From: G963664225 sp964538065
GTDB taxonomy: Bacteria; Verrucomicrobiota; Verrucomicrobiia; Limisphaerales; UBA1319
NCBI GenBank assembly: GCA_964538065.1
Contig: CAZIDG010000001.1
Location: forward strand, 87,936 to 151,935
Direction of reading: 5' to 3'
Length of the DNA stretch: 64,000 bases
Of this stretch, positions 7,108 to 16,150 are shown piece by piece (the stretch's first letter is position 1; each line of letters begins with the position of its first letter). The notes beneath the pieces were generated by a model that was given only the letters and a program-made list of their open reading frames with translations, searched no databases and was not told the origin of the DNA. The translations under genes and the position numbers were made by a program.

Positions 7108-9665
7108 TGGATAATCCCCTTTACCGTCTGTTACCCAAGGGTGACCGCATTACCTCCGACGATCTTTTGGACCGTTTCCTGCAATATGTCGATGAGAAGG
7201 GGCTTCAGTTGTACACGACCCAGGAGGAGGCCGTTCTTGCCTTGTTTGAAGGGTCCAATGTGATTTTGAACACGCCCACCGGCTCAGGGAAGTCGCTTGT
7301 GGCCACGGCGCTCCATTTCAAGGGGCTCGCCGAGGGCCGCCGGTCGGTCTATACGTGCCCGATCAAGGCGTTGGTGAATGAGAAATTTCTCGCTCTGTGC
7401 CGGGAATTTGGCCCGGAACAGGTCGGCATGAGCACCGGCGATGCCACAGTCAATCGCGACGCTCCCATTCTGTGCTGCACGGCGGAGGTGCTTGCCAATA
7501 TCGCCCTCAGGGAAGGTGACAAGGCGGACGTCGGCGAAGTCATCATGGACGAGTTCCATTATTATGCCGATCGCGAGCGGGGTGTGGCCTGGCAGGTGCC
7601 TTTGCTGACCCTGCCGCAGGCGCGGTTTCTGCTGATGTCCGCAACACTCGGGGACACGACCTTTTTTGAACGGGAATTAACATCATTGAATGGCCGTTCG
7701 ACCGTGGTGGTGCAATCGCACAGCCGTCCCGTACCGCTCGAGTTCAAGTACTCGGAAACGCTCCTGGAACATGCCATTGAGGAGCTTGTGGCGGAAGGCA
7801 AGGCGCCCATCTACATCGTGCATTTCACCCAGATGGAGGCGGCGGAATCCGCACAAAATTTCCTGAGCTTGAATTTCTGCACCCGAGAGGAGAAAAGCGC
7901 CATCGCCGACGCCCTGGCCGGGTTCAAATTCACCAGCCCGTATGGTCCTGACATTCGCAAGTACCTCAAGCATGGCGTGGGACTTCATCATGCGGGGCTG
8001 CTGCCCAAGTACCGCGTGCTCGTGGAGCAATTGGCTCAGCGTGGCTGGCTCAAGGTCATTTGCGGCACCGACACCCTCGGGGTCGGGATCAATGTGCCCT
8101 TGCGCACGGTCCTGTTCACCCGGCTGTGCAAATATGACGGCCAGAAGACCGGCATTCTTACCGCCCGTGATTTTCATCAGATCGCGGGGCGTGCGGGACG
8201 CAAGGGTTTCGACGACAAGGGATGGGTGGTCGTTCAGGCTCCCGAACACATCATTGAGAATCTCCAGTTGGAGCAAAAATGCGCGGGGGATCCGAAAAAA
8301 CTGCGCAAGATCGTCAAACGCAAACCGCCCGAAAAGGGTTTTGTTTCCTGGAACAAGGACACCTTTAACCGCCTCCTGGGTGCCAAACCCGAACAGTTGA
8401 CCTCGCGCTTCCAGGTCACCCACGGCATGATGCTTAACGTCATGAGCCGCGATGGTGACGGCTGCCTGGCCATGCAGGATCTCATCCGGCGCTGCCACGA
8501 ATCGCCCAACGCCAAGAACGCGCATCGCAAGCGCGCCTGGCAGTTGTTCCGATCCCTGGTGGAGCGGCGCATCATCGAGTTCATACCCCGCACCGAAACA
8601 GGTCGTTACATGCGGGTTAATGTCGATTTGCAGGACGATTTTTCGCTCGATCAAACACTCTCATTGTACGTTCTCGATACAATTCGCCTGCTGGATCCTG
8701 CCGCGCCGGATTACGCGCTGGATCTTCTGACCGTCGTCGAGTCCATCCAGGAGAATCCTGACATCATCCTCCGCAAGCAGCTCGATCAGGTGAAGACGGA
8801 GAAAATGACCGAGATGAAAATGCAGGGGATGGATTACGAGCAACGCATGGCCGAACTGGAGTTGCTCGAGTATCCCAAGCCGAAGCGGGAATTCATTTAC
8901 AGCACGTTCAACGCCTTCTCGGACAAGCATCCGTGGGTGGGCCAGGAAAACATCCGGCCCAAATCCATCGTGCGCGAAATGTTCGAGCAGTTCATGTCGT
9001 TCGCCGATTACATCCGCGCCTATGAATTGCAGCGCGCCGAAGGCGTCCTGCTGCGTTATTTGTCGCAGGTCTATAAAGCGTTGTGCCAGACCGTGCCTGA
9101 CGCCGCCAAAACCGACGTGGTTCGCGAGATGGAAACCTATCTTCAGACTATGATCCGGTCGGTGGACTCGAGCTTGCTCGATGAATGGGAGCGTTTGCGC
9201 AATCCCAATTATGTTCCTCGTGAGACCGCTGGAGAGGAGGCCCTGCCGGAACAACCCGAGGACATCACGCGCAACCGGAAAAACTTCACCGCGCTGATTC
9301 GCAACAATGTGTTTGCCATCGTGCGCGCCCTGGCCACTGACAATTACGAAGCCGTGCTTGCAGCCCTGGACACACCTGCTGATCTGGATGGAAATCCCTG
9401 GACCCTGGACCGGTTGGCAAAAATCATGGATGCCTATTATGTGGACCATAAGCGCATTCTGCTCGATCCCAACGCCCGCAATATCCGGCACACCTATGTC
9501 CAGCCGGCCGAGGATGGCCGTTCGTGGCGGGTTCAGCAGATTCTCGTGGATCCGGAGGAGCACAACGACTGGATGCTCGATTTCCACATCGATCTTGCCC
9601 GTGCCCGTGAACTCAACCAGCCCGTGCTGCAACTCCGCAGCCTTGGGCCGGTGAGCCAGTTGTGA
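7107..9665 (+). CDS. Ski2-like DEAD/DEAH-box helicase with long C-terminal DUF3516-like region
   Basis: This 852-residue protein is a superfamily 2 helicase. Walker A is NTPTGSGKS at residues 55-63, motif II is DEFH at 148-151 and motif III is the SAT in LLMSATLGDT. The second RecA domain has HHAGLLPKYR, GTDTLGVGINVP and HQIAGRAGRKG, the arrangement of Ski2/Mtr4-type RNA helicases. About 440 residues follow the helicase core and resemble the DUF3516 extension of bacterial homologues. The ATG at 7107 overlaps the SET stop by one base; a longer frame from 7035 lies inside the SET gene. It probably unwinds RNA, but a DNA role cannot be excluded. The genetic coupling to a lysine methyltransferase is unusual. 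Confidence 0.93.
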   Translation: MDNPLYRLLPKGDRITSDDLLDRFLQYVDEKGLQLYTTQEEAVLALFEGSNVILNTPTGSGKSLVATALHFKGLAEGRRSVYTCPIKALVNEKFLALCREFGPEQVGMSTGDATVNRDAPILCCTAEVLANIALREGDKADVGEVIMDEFHYYADRERGVAWQVPLLTLPQARFLLMSATLGDTTFFERELTSLNGRSTVVVQSHSRPVPLEFKYSETLLEHAIEELVAEGKAPIYIVHFTQMEAAESAQNFLSLNFCTREEKSAIADALAGFKFTSPYGPDIRKYLKHGVGLHHAGLLPKYRVLVEQLAQRGWLKVICGTDTLGVGINVPLRTVLFTRLCKYDGQKTGILTARDFHQIAGRAGRKGFDDKGWVVVQAPEHIIENLQLEQKCAGDPKKLRKIVKRKPPEKGFVSWNKDTFNRLLGAKPEQLTSRFQVTHGMMLNVMSRDGDGCLAMQDLIRRCHESPNAKNAHRKRAWQLFRSLVERRIIEFIPRTETGRYMRVNVDLQDDFSLDQTLSLYVLDTIRLLDPAAPDYALDLLTVVESIQENPDIILRKQLDQVKTEKMTEMKMQGMDYEQRMAELELLEYPKPKREFIYSTFNAFSDKHPWVGQENIRPKSIVREMFEQFMSFADYIRAYELQRAEGVLLRYLSQVYKALCQTVPDAAKTDVVREMETYLQTMIRSVDSSLLDEWERLRNPNYVPRETAGEEALPEQPEDITRNRKNFTALIRNNVFAIVRALATDNYEAVLAALDTPADLDGNPWTLDRLAKIMDAYYVDHKRILLDPNARNIRHTYVQPAEDGRSWRVQQILVDPEEHNDWMLDFHIDLARARELNQPVLQLRSLGPVSQL

Positions 9666-9711
9666 CCCATGCGCGATATCCGATGACAATATCCTGTAAT
9701 CAAGAGCTATT

Positions 9712-10131
9712 ATGAAATCTCTGACTGATTATCTGTGGTTCGAGGTCCCCCAACGGCGGGGCTTTATCAATATTACCTCCACTGTGGAAAAACTGCTGCA
9801 CAAGAGCGGCGTCAAGGAGGGGCTTTGTCTCGTCAACGCCATGCATATCACCGCGTCGGTGTTCATCAACGACGACGAAAGTGGTTTACATCACGATTAC
9901 GATGTCTGGCTTGAGAAGTTGGCGCCTCATGAGCCCGTTTCCCAATATCAGCACAATCGCACGGGCGAGGACAATGCGGATGCTCACATGAAACGCCAGA
10001 TCATGGGCCGCGAGGTCGTGGTGGCGATCACCCAGGGGCGTCTTGATCTGGGGCCTTGGGAGCAGATCTTTTACGGCGAATTTGATGGGAACCGCCGTAA
10101 GCGTGTGCTGGTCAAGATTATCGGTGAGTAG
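9712..10131 (+). CDS. YjbQ family (UPF0047) protein
   Basis: This 139-residue protein matches the YjbQ/UPF0047 family, sometimes annotated as a secondary thiamine-phosphate synthase because E. coli YjbQ can weakly replace ThiE. Conserved features visible are the N-terminal NITSTVEKLL stretch, HITASVFINDDESG, the histidine-containing HNRTGEDNADAHMKRQIMG segment and the C-terminal QGRLDLGPWEQIFYGEFDG. These residues form the metal-associated pocket in family structures. It begins 46 bases after the helicase stop on the same strand and may be the last gene of that run. The family assignment is strong; the biochemical role is uncertain in all organisms. Confidence 0.92.
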   Translation: MKSLTDYLWFEVPQRRGFINITSTVEKLLHKSGVKEGLCLVNAMHITASVFINDDESGLHHDYDVWLEKLAPHEPVSQYQHNRTGEDNADAHMKRQIMGREVVVAITQGRLDLGPWEQIFYGEFDGNRRKRVLVKIIGE

Positions 10132-10233
10132 TGCCATCCTCGTGCCAGCCGGCGTTTAAGGCATGCGTAGGGAGCCCTTACCGGCGGATGTCATTGCATT
10201 GCAACGGGGGCTTGGTGTATTAAAGTGTCAGCC

Positions 10234-11115
10234 ATGAATTTACATCATACTGTCAAAGCGGGTTTTGTCGCAGGAATGCTCGGACTCCTGCTGACGACTT
10301 CGTCCATCTTTGCCGAAACGCCCACGGCCTTGCGCCTGTGGCCTCAAGCCGCACCGGGCGCGCTGGGCAACGAGGATAAGGATATTCCGACCATCACGCC
10401 TTATCTGCCCGAGGAGGGTAAGGGCACCGGTGCTGCGATCGTGATTCTGCCTGGCGGAGGATACGGCGGGTTGGCCCCCTATGAAGGGGAGGGCTATGCG
10501 GTTTGGTTGAAGGAACATGGAATAGCCGGATTGGTGGTCAAATACCGTCTGGGCAGCCATGGCTATCGTCACCCCATCATGCTCCAGGATGCCGGTCGGG
10601 CGGTACGTTTTGCTCGTTCCAAAGCGGCTGAGTGGAAGCTTGATCCGAAGCGCATCGGAATCATGGGATCCTCGGCAGGTGGCCACTTGGCCTCGACAGT
10701 CGTGACTCATTTCGACGATGGCAAGCCCGACGCCGCTGATCCGGTGGATCGTTTCAGCTCGCGTCCCGATTTGGGCATCCTCTGCTACCCTGTGATCACC
10801 ATGGGGGATGATACCCACAAGGGATCCCGTGCCAACCTGCTCGGCGACAAGCCTTCCCAGGAGTTGATCGATTATTTGTCCAATGAGAAGCAGGTCAAGA
10901 CCAACACCCCGCCTTGCTTTGTGTGGCACACATGGGAAGACTCCGCAGTCAAGGTGGAGAACAGTCTCGAATTTGCCGCCGCGTTGCGCCGGCAAGGGGT
11001 GCCCTTTGATTTGCACATCTACCAAAAAGGAGCCCATGGCATGGGATTGGGGCAAAATCACCCCTGGCCCCAGGATTTGCTGTTCTGGCTTAAGGTGCAA
11101 GGATTTGTGAAGTAA
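10234..11115 (+). CDS. Exported alpha/beta hydrolase (acetyl-esterase-like)
   Basis: This 293-residue enzyme begins with a Sec signal peptide (hydrophobic segment FVAGMLGLLLTTSSIFAET). The mature part is an alpha/beta hydrolase of the BD-FAE/acetyl-xylan-esterase-like type. The oxyanion loop is LPGGGYGG, the nucleophile elbow is GIMGSSAGGH with the central Ser, an Asp is available in HTWEDSAV, and the catalytic His is in KGAHGMG. It is expected to act in the periplasm or outside the cell, removing acetyl or other acyl groups from polysaccharides. The ATG at 10234 is preferred to a GTG nine bases upstream. A strong intrinsic terminator follows at 11135-11171. Confidence 0.9.
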   Translation: MNLHHTVKAGFVAGMLGLLLTTSSIFAETPTALRLWPQAAPGALGNEDKDIPTITPYLPEEGKGTGAAIVILPGGGYGGLAPYEGEGYAVWLKEHGIAGLVVKYRLGSHGYRHPIMLQDAGRAVRFARSKAAEWKLDPKRIGIMGSSAGGHLASTVVTHFDDGKPDAADPVDRFSSRPDLGILCYPVITMGDDTHKGSRANLLGDKPSQELIDYLSNEKQVKTNTPPCFVWHTWEDSAVKVENSLEFAAALRRQGVPFDLHIYQKGAHGMGLGQNHPWPQDLLFWLKVQGFVK

Positions 11116-11134
11116 TACAGTTCCTTTGGAATCA

Positions 11135-11171
11135 AGGCTGCAATCGCTTGAAGACGGTTGCAGCCTTTTTT
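11135..11171 (+). terminator. Rho-independent terminator after the esterase gene
   Basis: AGGCTGCAA at 11135-11143 pairs perfectly with TTGCAGCCT at 11158-11166, and six T residues occupy 11166-11171. It starts 20 bases after the esterase stop and ends that transcript; the helicase gene downstream needs its own promoter. Confidence 0.9.
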
Positions 11172-11230
11172 CGTAATGGCTTGGTTTGGAGTGTGATGCA
11201 AAGCATTCGTGACACCGGTTTTTCTTCTGC

Positions 11231-11258
11231 TTGCCAACGCTTCTGGTCGGCCTAAACT
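11231..11258 (+). promoter_or_regulatory. Candidate sigma70-type promoter of the UvrD/Rep helicase gene
   Basis: TTGCCA at 11231-11236 and TAAACT at 11253-11258 are separated by 16 bases and each match four of six consensus positions. Transcription would start only about five bases before the ATG at 11270. The position right after a terminator supports it, but a match of this quality can occur by chance. Confidence 0.35.
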
Positions 11259-11269
11259 GCGCGCCCGCA

Positions 11270-13300
11270 ATGGTTGATTTAAGCACTCTCAACCCCCAGC
11301 AGAGAATCGCGGTCGAAACGATCAAGGGTCCCGTGCTCATCCTGGCCGGCGCCGGCACAGGCAAGACACGGGTTATCACGTATCGTATCGCCCACATGCT
11401 CAGTTGTGGGGTGGCTCCCGGGAATATCCTGGCGGTGACCTTCACGAACAAGGCGGCCCGGGAAATGAAGGAGCGCGTCAACCAGTTGGTGCCGCGTCAG
11501 GCTCGCAAAGGCGCCAAGGAGGAGGAGGGGGAATCCATGGTGATCTCAACCTTCCATTCCCTGGGGGCTCGCATCCTTCGCCGTTATATTGATCGGTTGG
11601 GTTACAAGCGTGACTTCGTCATCTATAACGATTCCGAGCAGGTCGCCGTTGTAAAGAAACTGCTGGCCCAGATCTCGAGCGAGGCGCGCAAGGTGGATCC
11701 CATGTCTGTGCTTGGCATGCTCAGCCGGATGAAGAATGCCGCGAATGTCTCCGCCTTGGATTCCGAGGAGTCCGCCATGGCCAGCCATATCCGCTCACGT
11801 TATGAGACGGCTCTCCACGCCTGCAACGCAGTCGATTTTGACGATTTGATCGTGCTTACCCTGAAACTCTTTCGTGAACATCCGGATGTTCTGGAGGCCT
11901 GCCGTGCGCGTTTTCGCTACGTCATGGTGGACGAGTACCAGGACACCAATGGCGCTCAATTCGAGTTCGTGAATCACCTTACCCAGGTGCATCGCAACCT
12001 GTGCGTGGTGGGGGATGACGACCAGAGCATTTATGGCTGGCGCGGGGCGGAGATTGCCAATCTCCTGGACCTTGAGAAGCATTATCCCGAGGTCAAGGTC
12101 ATCAAGTTGGAGCAGAACTACCGCTCGACGAGTATCATCCTCAACGCCGCGAATGCGGTCATCAAGCACAACAGTCGCCGCCGTGCCAAACAGCTCTGGT
12201 CCAAAAAGGGCGAAGGCCAGAAAATCACGTTGTTTGCCTTTGAAAACGAAGAGGAGGAGGCCGCTCAGATCGTGAGCGACATCGAGTGCGATCGCATGGC
12301 CCGGAAGATTCCCTGGGGCGAGCGCGCCATCCTTTTTCGCACCAACCAGCAATCCCGCCCGTTGGAAACCGCCTTGCGCAAGGCGAATGTCCGCTATCAC
12401 CTGATCGGAGGCCAAAGCTATTTCGACCGTCGCGAGGTCAAGGATGTCATCGCTTATCTCAAGATGTTCTTGAATCCACATGATGACAATTCGCTCCTGC
12501 GGATTGCGAATGTGCCTCCCCGGGGCTTGAGCGATGTCACCATGGAGCGGTTGCTGACCACCAGTCAGGAACGCAAAAGTTCGGTGTTCTCGACCATGCG
12601 GCATACGGATGTCCTGGCCGGGCACCAGACCCGTATCAAGGAAGCCATCAACGAGTTCGTGCGGTTGGTGGAAACGCAGCGTGAGGCCATGAACCAGGTG
12701 GGTCATGGATCCCTCATGCAGTGGATGGAGCGGTTTCTGAAGAACATCGGCTATATCGATGACCTGCGGCGCGGTGAGAAAAATCCCGAGGTCGCTGAGA
12801 ACCGCGTGCGCAATCTCAAAGATCTACTGGCTTCACTCGACGATGCTTCGCTGGGGGCAGCCGCACCGGCTGAGCGCATTCAAACCTTTTTGGAGAACGT
12901 CACCCTGGACAGCTCGCGCGAGGAGGAAAAGGAGGAGGCCGGGGATGCCGTGACGTTGATCACCATGCACAGTTGCAAGGGGTTGGAATACCCGCATGTG
13001 CATGTGGTCGGTCTGGAGGAGGGCCTCCTGCCGCATTCGCGCTCGGCCCTCGAAAACTCGCTCGATGAGGAGCGCCGGTTGTTCTATGTAGCCATCACCC
13101 GGGCGATGAAAACACTCACGCTAAGCTACTGTGATGGCCGGAAAAAGTACGGTCAGGTCATGCCCTGCCACCCGTCACGGTTCATCAAGGAACTCCCCGG
13201 CGAGTTGCTGGATTGGGCCGATCCCAAAGCCAGCCAGCCCGTGAAAGCCGAAGCGGGCAAGAGTCTCTTTGCGGCCATGCGGGCGGCTATTGGAGATTAA
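11270..13300 (+). CDS. UvrD/PcrA/Rep-type ATP-dependent DNA helicase
   Basis: This 676-residue superfamily 1A helicase translocates 3' to 5' on single-stranded DNA and serves repair or replication restart. Motifs in order are the Q-motif LNPQQRIAVE, Walker A AGAGTGKT, motif Ia AVTFTNKAA, motif II VDEYQDTN, motif III GDDDQSIYGWRG, motif IV EQNYRS, motif V TMHSCKGLEY and motif VI LFYVAITRAM. The length and the EEGLLPHSRS segment resemble Rep as much as PcrA, and no long PcrA-type C-terminal Tudor domain is obvious, so I give no symbol. I chose the ATG at 11270 because it places the Q-motif at the usual distance; a TTG at 11231 overlaps the candidate promoter. Confidence 0.95.
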   Translation: MVDLSTLNPQQRIAVETIKGPVLILAGAGTGKTRVITYRIAHMLSCGVAPGNILAVTFTNKAAREMKERVNQLVPRQARKGAKEEEGESMVISTFHSLGARILRRYIDRLGYKRDFVIYNDSEQVAVVKKLLAQISSEARKVDPMSVLGMLSRMKNAANVSALDSEESAMASHIRSRYETALHACNAVDFDDLIVLTLKLFREHPDVLEACRARFRYVMVDEYQDTNGAQFEFVNHLTQVHRNLCVVGDDDQSIYGWRGAEIANLLDLEKHYPEVKVIKLEQNYRSTSIILNAANAVIKHNSRRRAKQLWSKKGEGQKITLFAFENEEEEAAQIVSDIECDRMARKIPWGERAILFRTNQQSRPLETALRKANVRYHLIGGQSYFDRREVKDVIAYLKMFLNPHDDNSLLRIANVPPRGLSDVTMERLLTTSQERKSSVFSTMRHTDVLAGHQTRIKEAINEFVRLVETQREAMNQVGHGSLMQWMERFLKNIGYIDDLRRGEKNPEVAENRVRNLKDLLASLDDASLGAAAPAERIQTFLENVTLDSSREEEKEEAGDAVTLITMHSCKGLEYPHVHVVGLEEGLLPHSRSALENSLDEERRLFYVAITRAMKTLTLSYCDGRKKYGQVMPCHPSRFIKELPGELLDWADPKASQPVKAEAGKSLFAAMRAAIGD

Positions 13301-13423
13301 CCGCCTACACTCCACTTGGCCCTCGGGCGAGTTTCATTCAATGCCCGTCTCAGCAGCGAGGATATAAAGGCCGTCACAGTATCCCGCACGGGGACACCGT
13401 GGCAGCCTCCAAGTCATGTTCCA

Positions 13424-16099
13424 TCACGGCTTATCGGGAATCGTGATCACGTCGCCGTTCTGAAGCCAGAGGTCGTCGGGGAACTGGGCTGTTATCAAGT
13501 TGTATTCCACCTCAAGCGGAGAGGTGGTCGATCCGGTCGATCGACGGCACTTGACGTGGGTTACATCGGATTTGTCCCTTAACACTCCCGAGGCATAGAC
13601 CGTTGTTTTCATCCAGAAACCACCGATATTCTGAGGACCTGTTACAGGTCCTGAGCCCGATTCACGGTCAAAATGCAGGGGAGGGAGTGTGGCACGTGCC
13701 GAAGGATCGCCTAGACTGAATTCACCAGCCCACGCCACGCCTCGTGTCGGACCTGGTTTTGACCAGTGGGGACAGAGCAGCCATTCCGTTTTCCCTTGGG
13801 TTGTCTCAATGATTATCTTGCGGGTCAGACAATTAGTCAGGACCTTATGAAGATCGAAGTCTCCGCTGTCGGTTGGAATAAAGGTGGCGGCGTTCAATTC
13901 CACCGTGTCACCCCATTCCAAGGGGACATCAATCGCTTCAGTGCTGTTGGTGGCCCTTTCCTGCAAGCTGATCTTAAGAATCTGCTGGCTGAGATTCTCC
14001 GGGTTGATCCGATTAATGGTGATGCGGCGCCAATCCGGATTACAGGGCATGTTTAACTGGATCGTGGACACCAGGCTGGCCAATTCAAGCAGGGTGTGGT
14101 GGTTAAGTTGTTTTGCGTCCCGGCGAAAGATCCTGATGGGGTTGCCATTATTATAGTCCTTAATTTGGAGCGTGATATGTGACAGACGCACCAATTCATC
14201 CTTGGCGCCATGTTGGCGCAGGTTTTTGACGATTTCATCCAGACCGAAGCGACCTGTATCTGATAAGTTTACCGTTGATGGAGTCACCAGAGGGTTCCCG
14301 CTGCTACGAGCAAGGCGAACTGGGATCTGATTCGGACGATCAGTGCGCAGCAGGTTCAGCGCAAGGGATAACGGGCTTTCACCTTCGGGATCCAAGACAT
14401 TTGGATTGGCGGATTTCAGCAATAGGGCGACCATCTCAGGTTGAATGTTCCGGACGGCGCAATGGAGCGGAGAGTCCCCTGTGCTGGACAACCGGTTGGC
14501 GTCGGCATGGTGTTCCAGCAACATCTCAGCCACATCGAGACTCCGGTTTAACACGGCGTATGTGAGCGGTGTGTGTTCGCCTTTCTGCCAGCCACTTATG
14601 GCCATGTTGACATTGACTTCGGCCCCGGCTTCCAGGAGTCGCTGGACGATCCTGGGTTTGTACGTGGTTACGGCATAAAACAATGGATACGAATTGGGGA
14701 TGTTCACGTTGATCTTGTTGGTGATCAGCAAGTCGATCATCTCCAAAAGGTTGTTTCGTACAGCGCAAACAAGCAGGTAATCCTCCGCCTGGGGGGGCGC
14801 ATGCAAAAACTGAGGTGCATTCAAATCACCGGCCTTCGGGAGAAGGAGGGGAATGATGTCGTTTCTGCCTAAACTTACCGCCGAATACAGGGCAGAGGGC
14901 GTGTTGGAGAATTTGCGATCCACGACCGCTCCATACTCCAGCAGTATCTTAACCATTTCAGGTTGGTCGGATTCAATGGCACTGGAGAGGGGTGTCTGGT
15001 CGGAATCTGCAAGGGTGTTGATATCCGCCTTGTGTTCGCACAGCCATCGGACCATGAGAGGTCGTTTGCTGCATACAGCCAGGTGGAGAGGCGTTGCAGC
15101 ATAATACACCCCTGGGCCAGGACGTGCGTTTTCTGCTACAGGAGTAGGTTGAGGAGTAGGTTGCTCAGCCTTCAGTTTCAACTTGAGGTTCAGTTGGGCT
15201 CCATGTTCCAAAAGCAGTTCAGCGATGCTGATGTGTCCCTCCCGCGCAGCATAGTGCATGGGGGTCATGTAATCCTCCCGCCCATTCACATCCGCCCCGG
15301 CCTTAAGCAACGCCTCAGCTGCATTCCGCAGGCCTCGTGCAACTGCGTTGCAGAGAGGCTTGGAAGTGCCGGCATTGGGGTCCGCCTGGGCGGATAGGAG
15401 AAGGTTGAGCATTTCCGGAGTGGTTACTGCATAATATAATGCGGTTTTTCCATTATTATCCGTCTTGTTCAGGTTGGCTTTGCTCTCCAGGAGAAAGCGA
15501 ACGACTTTGAGTTGTTTTCTGTCAACGGCCCTGTGCAACGGGGTTAAACCACCCAATTCCTGGGCATTAATCAGGTCGGGACTGTCCCGCAAGGCCTGTT
15601 TCAGGCGGCTAAGTTCCTTGTCTTCAAGGGCTGCTTTATCTTCGAGAATATCCTGCGAGGCTGCGCTGCTTGGCATCGCATTGGTCAAGGCAATCCCCAG
15701 TCCCGCCAGGTTCTGCTGGCTGAGCCGGGTCAAGGTCGTTTGGTCCGAATAGTCGCGCAGCAGGCGCTGGTACTGGAGTGCGGCTTCGTTGGTCAGGCCC
15801 TTTTTGCGATAGCATTCCCCCAGCCGGAACACGGCCGTGGCGGCCACTTTTCGTTGTTCCTCCGATAGGGTGATCACCGACTGATACGCCTGCATCGCGG
15901 CATCGAGATTCTGGTTGGCCTCCTCCTCATATAATCCCTTCTGAAGGATGGCCACCGCGTCTTCTGCCGCCAGCATTGTGCTGCCGAGTCGCATGCACAA
16001 CATCCCGAGAATGATGATCGCGACCCAGGCCCTTGGCGGGCGATGTTCGCTGACAAGGGGCGCTTGCGATCGGCCTGTTTTGTTAAATGACGTTTTCAT
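13424..16099 (-). CDS. Exported TPR/ankyrin-repeat protein with SLBB-like C-terminus
   Basis: This 891-residue protein has an N-terminal signal or anchor helix (WVAIIILGMLCMRLG) and then a short TPR-like region in residues 45-130 (FRLGECYRKKGLTNEAALQYQ). About a dozen ankyrin repeats follow between residues 190 and 600; good examples are GLTPLHRAVDRKQLKVVRFLL and YMTPMHYAAREGHISIAELLL. The last 30 residues (ending WLQNGDVITIPDKP) resemble the end of an SLBB or polysaccharide-export domain. Repeats imply protein binding, probably in the periplasm or at the envelope. It begins 51 bases after the response regulator on the same strand, so it is probably the third gene of the kinase operon. The function is unknown. 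Confidence 0.85.
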   Translation of the reverse strand: MKTSFNKTGRSQAPLVSEHRPPRAWVAIIILGMLCMRLGSTMLAAEDAVAILQKGLYEEEANQNLDAAMQAYQSVITLSEEQRKVAATAVFRLGECYRKKGLTNEAALQYQRLLRDYSDQTTLTRLSQQNLAGLGIALTNAMPSSAASQDILEDKAALEDKELSRLKQALRDSPDLINAQELGGLTPLHRAVDRKQLKVVRFLLESKANLNKTDNNGKTALYYAVTTPEMLNLLLSAQADPNAGTSKPLCNAVARGLRNAAEALLKAGADVNGREDYMTPMHYAAREGHISIAELLLEHGAQLNLKLKLKAEQPTPQPTPVAENARPGPGVYYAATPLHLAVCSKRPLMVRWLCEHKADINTLADSDQTPLSSAIESDQPEMVKILLEYGAVVDRKFSNTPSALYSAVSLGRNDIIPLLLPKAGDLNAPQFLHAPPQAEDYLLVCAVRNNLLEMIDLLITNKINVNIPNSYPLFYAVTTYKPRIVQRLLEAGAEVNVNMAISGWQKGEHTPLTYAVLNRSLDVAEMLLEHHADANRLSSTGDSPLHCAVRNIQPEMVALLLKSANPNVLDPEGESPLSLALNLLRTDRPNQIPVRLARSSGNPLVTPSTVNLSDTGRFGLDEIVKNLRQHGAKDELVRLSHITLQIKDYNNGNPIRIFRRDAKQLNHHTLLELASLVSTIQLNMPCNPDWRRITINRINPENLSQQILKISLQERATNSTEAIDVPLEWGDTVELNAATFIPTDSGDFDLHKVLTNCLTRKIIIETTQGKTEWLLCPHWSKPGPTRGVAWAGEFSLGDPSARATLPPLHFDRESGSGPVTGPQNIGGFWMKTTVYASGVLRDKSDVTHVKCRRSTGSTTSPLEVEYNLITAQFPDDLWLQNGDVITIPDKP

Positions 16100-16150
16100 G
16101 ATTCACTTCCTTGAGCACGTGGTTGCATTGTCGGAGTCATCATAACGGGC

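Noticed and set aside
13301..13423. Terminator between the converging helicase and ankyrin genes
   Set aside because: No stem with a T-run was seen; transcripts may end by Rho or overlap.
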